64,000 bases of DNA from Selaginella tamariscina (GCA_003024785.1 PUQB01000052.1:124001-188000), one strand, 5' to 3'; counted from the first letter of the stretch, positions 1 through 11,990 are shown. Notes: a model not told the origin generated them from the sequence alone. Numbers and translations: made by a program.

Positions 1-629
1 GAGGCCTTGCAGTTCAGTGGAATGCACTTGGCAGCGAGTGGTTTCATGGTCGTCTTCGCGAGTTCTCCTTCTGTTTCGGCGGTGATTCAGGCGGCTGCAG
101 TAATCAACTTGGAGGTTGCAGGGACTTACAGCGTCTACCGTGCACGAGGCTGGGGATACCGTGACAAAATTAAGGTAAGCTAGCTATTCAAGTTCAAGTT
201 TAACTTGGTCTATGTGGCAGGATAACTTGTTAGTTCTCTTGGTGCTGCAAAGCTCTGAGAAGAAGTCGAAGAGGCCAAACCCTCTGGCGTTGACGAACAC
301 GATCCTCGTCGACACCCCGACCGTTTCAGGAGGCTTGGTAAGGAAGTACTTTGCTTTTTTATCCTAATGGAAGTTTGTGCAGGATGATGATTCAACCGAA
401 GAGTGTTCGACTCATGCAGCTTTTGATCGAGCGTCTCAGTAGACCTGGCGACCTAGTCTGGGATATTGGTTCCGGAACCGGGTCATCGTTGTTAGCTGCC
501 GTCGAGCTCGGAAGGAATATTATAGGAACCGAGAAGAGTTTCGAACTCTCTAGGTTGGCAACAAACAAGCTCGCAGAGAACATTAGACCAGAGAATTACC
601 TACTCAAACACCTCCACGTCCAAGCGTAA
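1..629 (+). CDS. Beta-class DNA amino-methyltransferase (N4/N6 DNA methylase family), 3' part only
   Basis: The gene runs in from the left edge. Exons read 1-174, 221-345 and 383-629, with introns of 46 and 37 nt, and join in frame to a TAA stop. The last exon carries the S-adenosylmethionine-binding end of this family: a motif X-like QPKSVRLMQLLIERL, motif I as DIGSGTGSS and a motif II-like GRNIIGTEKS. The upstream exons read GFMVVFASSPS and LVLLVLQ, which resemble core strands. Having motifs X-I-II at the C terminus is the beta-class order, where the catalytic DPPY/SPPY box lies upstream, here outside the window. N4-cytosine versus N6-adenine specificity therefore cannot be read. From memory, enzymes of this family deposit N4-methylcytosine in Marchantia sperm DNA; extending that role here is inference. 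The 37-nt intron is the weakest part of the model. Confidence 0.65.
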
Positions 630-1250
630 CTGGTGGTTCGAGAACTGCAGCTTTACTTAAGATGAAGAAGAAACTTTAGCTAATGTATATTGAGTAATAA
701 ATTAAGCTAATATAAAAAAATAAGATAGAAATACAACAGTTTTACTAGAATTCTTTTTTGCCGACTGAGGCCAATACTGCCGACCAGAAAGAATATTCCA
801 AAATATTCTAGAATATTCGAGCCCAGGCCTCCTGGGCCCCTCCAAAATGGCGGCACTCCTTTGATAGCATGGAATGATTATGTAAATTAAAGACTTTTGA
901 TAGCTTAAAAAACTATTTCTATAATGGAGTAAATATGAGACCCTGTTCTGTGATTTGACTAACATTGACTGGTGTTTGATTTTTCGTCTCTGATTGTTCC
1001 TAGTACATTCAACTCGTTGAAAACCGTTGACTCCTCGTATGGTTTATAATTTCCTTGGATTAGAACATGGCACACGCGCACACCTTTTCAAGTGTAGGCC
1101 TTGACTTGTAACATAAAACTCTAAACCCTGGAAGAGCTTTGAGTTGTGGCTTGTTAAGTTGCAAGCCAAAATCAGATTGTGTACATGCACTATGAATATA
1201 AAAAACTCCATTATGTCTCCATGTTTGAAACTTTTAATAAAACAAAAAAT
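630..1250. other. Intergenic, no gene seen
   Basis: AT-rich downstream DNA lies between convergent genes. A short run of near-palindromic GAATATTC/AATATTCTAGAATATT words sits at about 790-820. I see no supported coding exon or RNA gene here. Confidence 0.5.
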
Positions 1251-2925
1251 TCACTCAGCTAACTTTTTGATAAACTCGTAGTCGTGGTCAGGCTCGATTC
1301 TCTTACCCGACTTGTGCGTCTCTATGCCAAGAGTGCTTCAGGCTCAAGGGGACAGGATAAGTCGCTGTCCCACAAGGCCCTGACCAATCAAAGTCGATGA
1401 CCTTAACATCAAAACCCACCTTGTCCGTTTGACTGGTCACCTAAAACAAGTCGAGCAAATCAAAATAAATAAATACATAAACTACAAAGGTATATACCTC
1501 CTTCAAGAATAAGTTGGGAAGTCTGAAGTCCCATGGACGAACCCAGCTTCGTGTCCCTTTTTAAGGGCTTCTATCAGCGTTTCTTTGACTTGTTTCAAAA
1601 CCGGCTTGTTGGACCTATGATCCTTGTAAATATCGACTGCAGATCTCCAGCTTCCTCCTCTCTCAGATAATCCATAACAACAAATTTCCATCCAGATGCG
1701 AGTTCCTTGAACTAATGTTGAGCAATGGAGTGAGAAACACAAACTCAAGAAAGGGAGACTACGTACCTCATGCAGTTGTGGAGCAAGCCCCAGACTGGAC
1801 CATGCAGCATGAGCATCTTTGGAGTAAGTGCTGGTGAACTTTGCAACTCGCATGTTACCGTTTGCATCTACTCCACCGAAGACCATGCTGTCTTGGCTCA
1901 CCTTGCCCGTCAGGGTCTTGACAAATGACCAGTCTGCAAGTAAATACGGCCGTGAACAATCGATGAAAGACTCCGGGTAGTAGTTATTGACGAAATATTT
2001 GAACGCCTTCAAAGCCCTGGCAAGTCTGACAACTCCCAAGTCCTTAGGTCCCAACAGTTGATCATGTCTGTAAGAGGCTCAACCATGAGAGTCCCTTCCA
2101 TGTTGTCAGAGTCCTTGCTCTCCCAATCCATAACAACTGCTAGGAACTGAACATAAGGAAGAGAGCGCACCACCCCGATTGCGTGAGACAAGCGGCCAAA
2201 TCCCTCCTTAGCATTTGTTCGAAACGATTGTCTGAAATATTCCGAAAGCTCAAAAAGCGCATCCGCACCTTCACGTTTGTCCTCAATACCGAACGAGCCC
2301 TCTGAGATACCAAAGAAACCAAAACCGTCGGTCTTGTTTGTTGCGGTCATCCTGGTGATAACTGCACCGAGGTACCGAATAAATTCCAAGTTCAAAGGCT
2401 CCGTTATGCTTTCTCCTCGTCCTCACAACCTGCAGTGAATATGTTCCATATCTTGTCCGCAAGCTTGAAGTCGACAGCAGCTAGGTGCAGGCCATGATCA
2501 CCATTCATTTGCCAAAAACGCTCAAAGGATTGGTGTAACAAAGCGAGAGGAAGTTGGGGCTCTGCTTCTGAAGGACCCTATAGCATTTCCATCTTGGCTT
2601 CTTGAGGCTGTTGTACTGATATTTCTTCCAAACCTGGTAGCTCGTCAGTTTAGACGGCTCTCCGATGTTGCTCATTGGGTCGAACAACTGCTCCGCTTCT
2701 GACTCTTTCGACTTACTGCCTTCTTCTTTACATACCTCATCCCAGTCTATGCCGCAGTTCTGAACTTCCCTGACGAGCATTCGTAATTTGGATCTGAACG
2801 TGCAAACCCTCTTTCCCCTGGATTGCACATATTCACTCTCGCCGGCTATCTCGTCGTCGTCATCCCCACTCCCGGCCCTTATTGCCCTTGCTCCTACCCT
2901 TACTGCCCTTGCTCCTGCTCAGCAT
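1251..2925 (-). pseudogene. Decayed protein-kinase-like gene with HGDxRxPN and IDFDWSG-type motifs
   Basis: Pieces of one protein appear in order in changing minus-strand frames. An acidic N terminus (GSGDDDDEIAGESEY) comes first, then a helical stretch near 2395-2010, then VAKFTSTYSKDAHAAWSSLG. A spliced hydrophobic segment follows (ELASGWKFVVMDYL, across a 55-nt intron at 1712-1766). Last come a catalytic-loop-like HG(D)FRLPNLF near 1540 and KVIDFDWSG with EPDHDYEF near 1380-1270. These resemble the catalytic loop and metal-binding motif of atypical kinase-like proteins common in fungi and some plants. At least five one- or two-base frame breaks are needed, one of them inside the catalytic loop. 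That is more than I would ascribe to sequencing error. Substrate and role are unknown. Confidence 0.6.
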
Positions 2926-4189
2926 CTGCACTGAAACCCTAGACCTAAGCGATCTACTTGTTTTTATTGAACTACTTCCAGAGGCTGCAACAGTAATTTT
3001 GTTCTCTGCATTCCCAATTCTTCTCCCTCAATTCTTGAGACTGTCTTCTGTGAGCGACATCTGACCCCTGACAATCAAGTTTATATTCTAACCTACAGAG
3101 CTGCTCAACAATCGTTTATGTTTCTCCAAAAGCGAGCTAGCATCGTTGGGCGAAGCTTAGTGAGTAAAGCAGCACATTTATCTAGTCTCCCGTGATTGAA
3201 TTCCCGCCAAAGATGATGGCATTGCTCCACAAATGTGACAGCATACCTTGACAGAGACGAGAGCATTCAAACCCCGCTCGGCAGTATGCCACAGCGTGCA
3301 TCCCTACTTCCATGTGTGAACAAATGAATAGATGGCTTCCCGTTAGCTGCTCACTTCATTTGCTTCACTAGAACGTCTTCCACAAAAGATTTGACATTGG
3401 GATAGATATAAACAGAAGTTACCGGATAGAGTAATGACAACTGTGCACAACCCACATGTAGCATATGTGGCACTTCATAAGAGTCAGCCACTTCACACTG
3501 TGATTCTAACAAGGCGATGAAGAGAGAGACGTTGGGAATTTCGTGCCTTACTGTGCATGGGGCAAAGCATCACACATGTAATGTAATGAGGAACACTACT
3601 GTGGTCTTACGGAAGGACGCAATGCTGGTTGTTTTTCAGGTACTCGTGTCTTTATGAAATTCTAGAGCATATCAATAATATGACATATCGATGCGACTAA
3701 CAGAAGAGTGAAGGTGCACATAATGTTTCACGAGTTAAAGAGTATTTATGACGAACAAGTCCTATGTAAATTCTTTGCGAGATAAATGATACAGGACCAG
3801 TTAAGATATACTACACCTGAGGATAAGAACTTACTAATGGAAAGAGGATTGTTACGATTCATATAGCAAATAAAAGAATATTCTTAGAAAGGTTAATACA
3901 TGTGTAAAAATTAAAGGGAAATTAGCATTTATCTTAATTTTTAAGGTTTCTTATGTACATTTCTTAGGGCTTTTTGTGTATAATGTTTAAAATTGGGTAA
4001 TTCGTTATGTTGGTGACATATATTTGTTTGTGTGGGTGCATTGAAAAAATTATGTTGATGTAATGTTCAATTTTAAGGAATTTACAAAGAATTTTTAATA
4101 CATTATTAAGGTTTTCCTCTTGTCATAACAAGAGAAACTATACATAGCGGTTACTATATGGTAAATGTATTTATTAAATTATTCACAAC

Positions 4190-4228
<39 letters not shown>

Positions 4229-6005
4229 TATGGATAGCTCATGTGTATATCTACTTCTATATATTCTATTAAAAAGCCATTTATTTAACTTGTTAAATAC
4301 ATTTCTAAATTAATATTTGAATATAGTTTACATAATATGCTTATTTCAAAATTGATTAGGAGGGATTTAAGATACACAATTGGCTGACACAAGACATTTA
4401 CAAGCATCTTAATTGTTATGACATGGATGATGAAACAAATAAGAAACCCCTTGTAAATTCCTTGTGTTAGGGAATTAATTCACAATATAATGCTCAAAAT
4501 TAAACATTACACCTACATAATCCTTTTAATATACACATACACACGAATATACATTACTGACACAAAGAATTACACTCACGCACATAAAAAAAACCCTTAA
4601 AAGATGGCCCTCAACCTGAGAAGAAGCATCCTTGTAACACAAAAAGACATGCCTCCAGTACATGGAGTTCCCACCAGTGGAGATGAATACATCTTTGGCC
4701 AAACCCAATAGGGGGAGCTTCAACCACCATCGTCACATCACCTAATGGACCACGATGCTACTCCACATATTATTCAATTAATAACCTGTTGTCCACAAGG
4801 ATGTTAAGGTGATAGATGAATGTCCAATGTGTTGCCATTTCCCTTTTGTTAAGTTGCACGTTCAAGTAAAAGTAGTTATAACAAGGGTACTTGGTTGTGA
4901 AATGTAATGGTCAATTTGTTTTTAAGAAATTGGCAACTATTATAGTCGAGATGCTAATGCTAAAGATTGAACTAAATAAGAGTTTGGACAAGCATGCTAG
5001 AGGTCCCAATCTCCCTAAAATTCCCGTTGAGTGTATAGTGCTTTCTTGAAGAAATATGATTTGGATGAGAATGAATACTTGAAGATATGTTTGATGCGCA
5101 ATTGAAGAACCTAAATGAGCTTATGCTCTATGCATTATACATGTCATATAGAGAAGAAGGAAAGCCTTAAGTCGATTGAAAAAGTATACACAGAAGATTA
5201 ATGTTTTGTGATATAACTATAATGTGGAAAACCTTAACCAAAAACCTAATTTAAAGTAGGCAAGACTTTTTAAGGTCAAAGACATAGGGCAACCCACAAT
5301 TGAAATATTAAGAGGTGATGAACTGAACAAGAAGGTCAATGTTAATAAGTATTATCAAGAGGTGGGAGCAAATAATATCTCGGTTCAATTGAAGAGAATA
5401 TTCTATGTATAGAAATCAGTGGAACTAGAGACACATAGAGAATCGTTATGATCGTTCAATGGTTGGTGCATCAATTTGAAGAACTGTAGAAGTTTTTCCA
5501 ATCCTTCACAAGGTGATGTAGGTCGTGTGTGATTCTCTCTCAGTTTAGAGAAGAGCTAGGGCTAAATTGTTAGATATATAGCTAGATATATGCTAGATTG
5601 TTTTCTATAGCTATCAACAATGCTACGTTTATCATGGTGACGGAGGATATTGATAAACGGGAGACACATTCACCACATATTTTGAAGCTATGAGTATGTG
5701 GGTCACAAAGAAGAAGATTCAAAAGATTTTCTCTCTTCCATAAGGAGACTTGTGGTTGCAAATTATATTAATATAGTTATTTAAAAAATCATGACATATT
5801 ATACTAAATATCTACTTAATTATAGATAATGTATTCATTATTTTATTTAATTTATTTCAAACTTACCATAAATTATAAATGTAGTTAATTATTGTAATTA
5901 TAATTTAGAAATGGAAATAAAATGAAGTTTTAAGAAAATTTAAAATTTGCAAGGGGCATATATATAAATTTAAAACTTTTTAAAGTATATATATAATATA
6001 TTAAC
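2926..6005. other. AT-rich intergenic DNA
   Basis: No convincing gene is seen on either strand. The stretch 5180-5700 is less AT-rich and contains short broken frames that could be an old transposon remnant, but no family motif is readable. Confidence 0.45.
4190..4229. repeat. (TA)n(CA)n microsatellite
   Basis: About nine TA units run straight into about eleven CA units. This compound microsatellite type recurs across the window, also inside introns. Confidence 0.9.
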
Positions 6006-6110
6006 CCATAGTCAAAAAATGTTACGAATTAGTAATTAAACTAAATTAGTAATAAAATATTTATTATTAATCTAATTTAATTATTAATCCGTAATATTTT
6101 TTGACTACGG
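6006..6110. repeat. 105-bp near-perfect AT-rich hairpin (MITE-like foldback)
   Basis: The left half begins CCATAGTCAAAAAATGTTAC. The right half ends with its reverse complement in slightly diverged form (GTAATATTTTTTGACTACGG). About 46 of 51 positions pair by eye, around a centre near 6058. Such a structure fits a small foldback or MITE-type element. No clear target-site duplication is visible beyond short TA-rich flanks. Confidence 0.7.
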
Positions 6111-6598
6111 ATATAAACACTGTTTCAGAGATATAGTTTTACTTGAACATACCATTTGCATTTGCATATGCATGAACCTTTAATTCCATAATTCTTAACG
6201 AATAATATGTATGGTATACATATATGTATGTGTTGGTATATATATACTAAGTAATTTATCTATATGTTTAATATGTTTTTAAATTTTTATTAAATATGTA
6301 TAACTTAATATGTATATAACACATATGTATAGTTCTTTACTTACAAACAAATATTATGTATGATTTAACAGTGATATGTTCTATTATATACCTGTATATG
6401 TATCATAATTAAGCATCAAATGTAAATATGTTGTCTTACATATACTAAATACATGTGAACTTTAACTTAATTAATTTAACTATACACATTTGATTTGCAT
6501 TTCTCTCATATACATATAAGATTCATTTTAAACAAATATATATTCTTTTGATAAACTTGCAAGTACATATCTCTATTCATTTGTCTGTAGAGAGCATT
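6111..6598. other. AT-rich 5' flank of the PPR pseudogene
   Basis: Very AT-rich sequence with TATATA-type words. It may include the former promoter of the PPR copy, but no specific element can be supported. Confidence 0.35.
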
Positions 6599-8425
6599 AT
6601 GATAGCTGTCTCAACGCGGGCACTCGTTGCAGAGCTGAAGCAATGTGGCAACAGAAAGGACTTGCAACAGGGGAAGCTTTTACATGCTAATGCGATAGAA
6701 TATGGTTGTCACAGAAACATGCAGGAAGCCTGGGATGTCCTCGAGAGAATGACACGCCGAGATGTTGTATCCTGGAACGCCTTAATCCTGGGATACGTGG
6801 AGAATGGAGAGAGTTCGGTGACCTTGGAGATGTTCAACAACATGGAATGTGCACCGGACTGTGTTACATTTCTTGCTGCAGTCAAGGCATGTGCAGAGTT
6901 AGCTAAGTTGGACAAAGGGGTGTCCGTTCATAAACAGGCCAGAGAGCTCGGATTCGAGAGAGACGTGGTTGTAGCAAACACGTTGGTGGACATGTATAGC
7001 AAATGTGTGGAGAGGTGTTTTCAATAGAATGATGCACCGGAACGTTATCTCCTGGAACGCTTTACTCCTTGGATATGTGGAGAACGGACAGACTTCAGTG
7101 GCATTGGAGATGTTGAACAGCATGGACAGTGCACCGGATCGTGTTACATTTGTTGCTGCGTTCAAGGCATTTGCGGGTTTGGCTTGTGGGGAGAAGGGGT
7201 TGATAATTCATAAACAGGCTAGAGAGCTCGGCTTGGACAGAGACGTGTTCGTAACAAGCACGTTGGTTGACATGTCCAGCAAGTGTCGGGACATGTCAAA
7301 GGCTCGCGATGTTTTCAATGCAATGACGTATCAGAGTGTTGTTTTTTGGAATGGTTTAATCCTTGGATACGTGGAGAATGGGGAAAGTGCAGTGGCCTTG
7401 GAAGTGTTTAACGGTATGGATTGTGTACCGGACTGTGTTAAATTTGTTGCTGCACTCAAGGCGTGTGCGGGGACTCGCTACTACCAAGTCGGAGAAGGAG
7501 ATTTATCTACGGTACGGAGAGACCATTCATAGACGGGTCAGGGAGCTTGGGTTCACTCAAGACATATATGTGGCAAACACCTTGGTGGTGGACATGTGCA
7601 GTAAATGCGGAAACGCACGGTGTTTTCGATGAGATGACGCAACGGAACGTTGTGTTCCTGGACGGCGTTAATTCTTGTGGGATACATGGAGAATGGGAGA
7701 GCTCATTGGCTTTAACAGCATGGACTGTACACCAGATTGTGTCGTATTCGCTGCCGCTCTCAAGGCGTGCGCTACAGACTGGTCGGAGGATTCACCATCG
7801 AGTCTGCGAGTTTGATTTGGAACGGGACGAGATGGTGGCCACGTGTTTGGTCGACTTTTATGGGAACATGGGTGTTTGACAGACTCGGTTCTCGGTCTGT
7901 TGCTTGCTGGACTGCCTTGATTGGAGGGTACACCTCTCTAGGAGACACCTCTAAAGTATTTAGCGTGAGAGGAGAGGATGTTGGACTCTGACGTACGGAT
8001 GGACAGTGTCACGGTCCTGTTAAGGGTGTACCACGCGGGCAGGGTGGAAGAGGGTCGAACATATATCGAATTCCATGTGGGAATATGATATCACACCAAC
8101 CAGGAAACACTACTCATGCATGGCTGACATGCTGAGCACAAGAGGCACTGCCTTTAAAAGCGGATAGCGGATAGCGTCGTCTGGACTTGTTATCGCGTAT
8201 GAAATGGGGAAACGTGGGAATTGAGAGGTTGCATTTAGCAGCTGCTTATGTTTTAATGCAAAAGATTTATAAGAGGTTAGGCAGGCAGATAACTAAGGGC
8301 TCGTCTCAGCTTACCAAATAGTAAGCGCTTGGACAAACCAAACTTATTGGTGTGATGCTAAGGGAAAGATACATAGCTATACAATGGGTAATGAGATGGA
8401 CACAGTGGTAAAAGAGAACTACTAA
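6599..8425 (+). pseudogene. PPR gene copy, broken (local PPR family member 1)
   Basis: Repeats of about 100 residues show the local family signature: MYSKC, RDVVSWNALILGYVENGES and VTFLAAVKACAEL. A degenerate SDVRMDSVTVL...HAGRVEEG block follows, then an E-type tail (WCDAKGKIHSYTMGN) before a TAA. Pentatricopeptide repeat proteins bind organellar RNA, and PLS-type members specify C-to-U editing sites. The frame changes at least six times (near 7010, 7530, 7630, 7720, 7880 and 7990). The first repeat has lost most of its middle, and the conserved HYSCMIDMLGRA part is garbled. These losses go beyond single-base error, so I call it a pseudogene. It is closest to the copies at 12016 and 25908. 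The ATG at 6599 fits the family N terminus (LVAELKQCGNRKDL). Confidence 0.85.
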
Positions 8426-8971
8426 AGCTCTGTGTTCTTTGAACGGTGACACATAACATGTTTTAATACTGTGGGGAGTCTACGAACACATTTGACAGAT
8501 GGGTCTACATCTTAGCTTATTATATACACGCGCCCCTCTCAAGGTGATGAAAAGGTAGGCATACGACTCTCTTCTCTCAACACACACACACGTACACACA
8601 CACACAGGTAAGTCAATGCGGCCCTAATCACGTTCCAAATACAAAGTCAATATTGGAGACCAACAAACCAGCAGACAGGACAGCTCACGCGCAGCTGGCC
8701 ATAGTGGAATGGGAATATGTACAGTAATGAGTAATAAAAAAATAGAGACAAATGGACATGAGATGGAAATTATACAATATACATGTTGGTATATACAAAC
8801 TTGTAACAAAAACTAACTCTAAACTCTTGTACAAGAGAGGCTAAACCCATTCTTCCGAGTGTATACAAAAGAAGAAGGAAGAAAAAAAGAGAGAAAGAAA
8901 CAGAAACAAAAACAAAATAAACAAAAAAAGATCACCTTGGTGAAAGGGAAAACTGTAGTTTGAAGCTACTC
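8426..8971. other. Intergenic DNA between convergent genes
   Basis: Contains short CA-rich tracts near 8580-8610 and an A-rich stretch near 8875-8930, probably 3' flank of the minus-strand gene. No gene is seen. Confidence 0.4.
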
Positions 8972-9846
8972 TCAGGCCTGTGCGGAGACACTCCTCGAAT
9001 CGGAACCCGGTGGAATGAAACCCTCGATTCGAACCGGGGGCTTGTTGGCCCTTGAAGCTGAGGATGAAGTCAGCTCCCGGGGATTCGATTGTGTACGGAC
9101 CATTGGAGTAGCCTGGTGTATGAACTGTACATCATGTATAAGTGGGTTGCCTGTACGACCTGGTGGTGATCCACAAAAGTACGGCGGAGAGCAATCTCCT
9201 GAAGAAGTCTGCTAAACAACATATGTCATCAATATGTTATATATATGTTGTGTATGTATACAATGTATTATTTATATAAAACTAAGCTGTTACAATGTAA
9301 CTACTGATGGCTGGCCAATCTTAATCATAAGACTTCCCTGTAACTAGTCAAGCAGTCAAGCTAGTTGTCTGTCCCTAATATTATAATGTATCTCCATTGA
9401 CACGTATAATGCACGCATTATAGATATAAATATACTTTATACATGAGGTAAAAGTGTATGCAGTAGTACTATATGCCCATTGATGGAACAGAATAGCTAT
9501 GTGCAAAAGGCATTCTATATGAAAGTAAAATCCGTACCTTTCTAAGAAAAATGTCCAGAATCTCGAAACCAACATCACTGTCACTGTAAATAAACCGGAA
9601 AGCGGATTAGTTTCAAATAAAACATCGCATTTCAAATAAAGAATCAATATATATGTATGTATGTATCTGTTGTGTGTGTGTGTGTATGGAGTTAAGTTCG
9701 ACAGTGAACCTTGAATGTTTCCGTGACGGTGGAAAGGTGTTGGTGGGTCGTGTGGGTTGAGGACAAAGCAAGTCCTCATTGACTTTATCTACATGGAACC
9801 GCCAGCGTTCATTCATATTCCCAAGATTACAGGCAGAGGCGAACAT
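8972..9846 (-). CDS. Conserved plant protein of unknown function ([12 protein letters not shown] motif), about 140 aa
   Basis: Three exons join in frame on the minus strand: 9710-9846, 9538-9583 and 8972-9211, giving 423 nt with a TGA stop. The product starts [15 protein letters not shown]. It has an acidic stretch reading [19 protein letters not shown] across the junctions, then [20 protein letters not shown] and a Ser/Pro-rich tail. The CGSPP.R..NPL..D block looks like a conserved short plant motif I have met in uncharacterised proteins; I cannot name a function. No signal peptide or membrane segment is seen. The first donor reads AG|GTTCAC, which is weak but gives the only in-frame join. 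Introns carry TA and CA microsatellites. The gene is divergent from the coiled-coil gene at 10854. Confidence 0.55.
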
Positions 9847-10853
9847 ATCCAGCTTGAATATCTCTATTTACAACTGTACAAAGAAGAAATCTATACATAC
9901 AAGAGTTCTCGGACTTGTCAACAGTACGACATCCTGCAAGGAAACAAGTGAAACGCTCAGAAATGCATCAATGGCTCTATGAAATACATGAAAACGCATA
10001 ATAACGCTCCAAGTGGCTTATGAAATACATAGAACACTAAATCACTCGTGAAAAACACCGAAATGAATCAAATCACTCGATAAATACATAAATATGAAAT
10101 CGCTCAAGGAATACATGAAAATGCATGAAATCGACCAAGAAAAGCATCAAATGGCTCAGATCGTACCAGAATGTGAGATTTTCGAACGAAGAACAAGGCG
10201 CAAGCATCAATCTGTTGGATCCGCAGAGGCGGCCGCGGCGACTAGTGACGCATTCGGAGAAACCCTAACACTAGGAACAATTTTTAAGCAGAGGATTATG
10301 AAAAGATCAATCTGGACCGTCCAATCAGGAGCACGACGGTCGGTGCTGTACAAGATAGGTCCGGAGAGAATCGCGACCGTTGAGCGTGTGAAACGAACGG
10401 CATGATTCAAATGTACCACCAGACCTAAAAGAGGCGAACGGAAACTTTCTATCGTCCATAGATTTGACTAATCGGACGGTAACTAGCAGTCGTGCAGGTT
10501 AGTCATAACTTCCCCAATAACCGTCCTACACCAGAAAATCTTGAAAAGCTTAAAGATTGTGACTTATAATCTTATATAGTTAATATCTCGATATTAATCT
10601 TATTAAATATGCTTAATATATTTTTTAATCAAATGGAACTGTCGTGAGTTTCATGGGTACGTATGTGTACATGACACCATGACACACGCATGTGCGTATG
10701 TGTGTGTGTGTATAAATGTGCCTTCAGATTAGATCTATAAATCGAAATTAGTTTACAGACATTGTAGACCGTTGGATTGTCGTAGATTTCGGAATTAACT
10801 AGCCGTTGGATTACAGACAAATTATGTGAGTAGTCTACACGCGAAGCTAACGG
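9847..10853. promoter_or_regulatory. Divergent intergenic region with a telo-box-like word
   Basis: This kilobase separates two genes read outward, so it should hold both promoters. It includes a GC-rich patch near 10220-10250 followed by GAAACCCTAACAC, which is the minus-strand telo-box type (AGGGTTT) often found near start sites of plant growth genes. A degenerate tandem repeat lies at 9950-10155. No TATA box can be assigned with confidence. Confidence 0.4.
9950..10155. repeat. Degenerate tandem repeat with GAAATACATGAAAATGCAT-like units
   Basis: Five or six imperfect units of roughly 30-45 nt each combine a CGCTC/CACTC word, TGAAATACAT and an ATGCAT- or ATGAAT-like word. The unit length drifts, so this looks like an old tandem array. 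It lies just upstream of the minus-strand gene start. Confidence 0.6.
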
Positions 10854-11930
10854 ATGGATTTTGGAGAAGAGCAGCTTTCATCGAATTCTTCTTTGTTAGG
10901 TTCGGAAGTTCTTAGAGATGCTTTTGTAGATCCCCAGGCAATTCCTGGATGGCTTTTGAGGGAGATCGGACGGCTGGATCGTCCCGCAGATTCTGGAGCA
11001 ATGTCTCAAGGAAGGCAAAAGCTGCATTTAAGAAGACAACAGCTTGTTTCATTACCGTGACATTGAAAAGCAGCAAAAATCCCCCTGTGGTATGATATGT
11101 GTGTGTGTGTGTGTTGTGTGACTACAAAACACACACACACGTATATATATGTATATGTATCCAGGATCGACCTGATAAACAAAACCCCTCATCTATGCAA
11201 AGGAGGTTTGAAGCATTTGCATCTACGCTATCTCAGTTCGGTGGTTCCATTGGAAATGCTATTGAGGTTTGCGTAATATATACATAATATATTAATATAT
11301 GGTTTACCATTTAAATAATTTTGCAGGAGAGTTTCACATTAGTGGAAACAAAAGCTTCGATTTTAATAAAGAGTCCATCACGTAAACCTTACAAGGATCC
11401 AAGCATATTGCCTATATATTCCACAGAATATATTGCGGAAGACATGCTTCAACTCAGAGTATCTCGCGACGTAAGGTTATATTATAAATTTTTAGTTGTT
11501 TTAATTTATTTATGTTTCTTAGGTGGCAGTGGCTGTGGGCCAGAAAGCAAAGCAAGAAGTAAAGGTTCTCAAAGCAGAACTTGGATTTCTACAAGACCGC
11601 TGTTCGTATCTTGAAAAAGAGAATGCCAGGCTTAACGACCTCGTGGAGCGTGAGATGATAAAAGAAGAAGATGACCTGGTTAGTGTGTGTGTGTGTGTGT
11701 ATATACATATACACTTGATGTGTGTACGCCTTTGTCCATGTATATACACACGTACATATATGTAGGTGAGGAGGCAATTGGAAGCATTGCATTTGGAGAA
11801 AACAAGACTGGCGAACGAAAAGGAGAGTCTTACAAGAGAGATACGGTTCCTGAGAGAGCTAATGGAATTTCACCAGTTAAGCCTTGAAGAAATCTGCCTG
11901 GACGGTGAAGGAGGTGAAGAAAACAAGTAA
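10854..11930 (+). CDS. Conserved plant coiled-coil protein, unknown function, about 254 aa
   Basis: Exons 10854-10899, 10938-11089, 11165-11266, 11327-11470, 11523-11678 and 11766-11930 join in frame (765 nt). The N terminus contains RRFWSNVSRKAKAAFKKTT. The middle has SPSRKPYKDPSILPIYSTEY. The last two exons form a long coiled coil: KQEVKVLKAELGFLQDRC, YLEKENARLNDLVERE, then RQLEALHLEKTRLANEKE and LRELMEFHQLSLEEI. This arrangement matches an uncharacterised plant family known to me only by its EVEYHQL-like end. The first intron is only 38 nt. If it is not spliced, translation would begin at the ATG at 10949 and the upstream frame would be an overlapping uORF. All other junctions have canonical GT-AG ends and whole-codon exon lengths. 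Confidence 0.75.
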
Positions 11931-11990
11931 TAAGAATAAATATGTATAATAATAAAAAGATTCTATTACTTTACTAGAACTATATAGCTT

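Noticed and set aside
2882..3064. Leucine-rich hydrophobic plus-strand frame
   Set aside because: Antisense of the acidic/basic N terminus of the kinase-like gene.
10094..10405. 103-codon plus-strand frame
   Set aside because: It overlaps the degenerate tandem repeat and the promoter side of a divergent gene. No motif, splice context or coding-like composition supports it.
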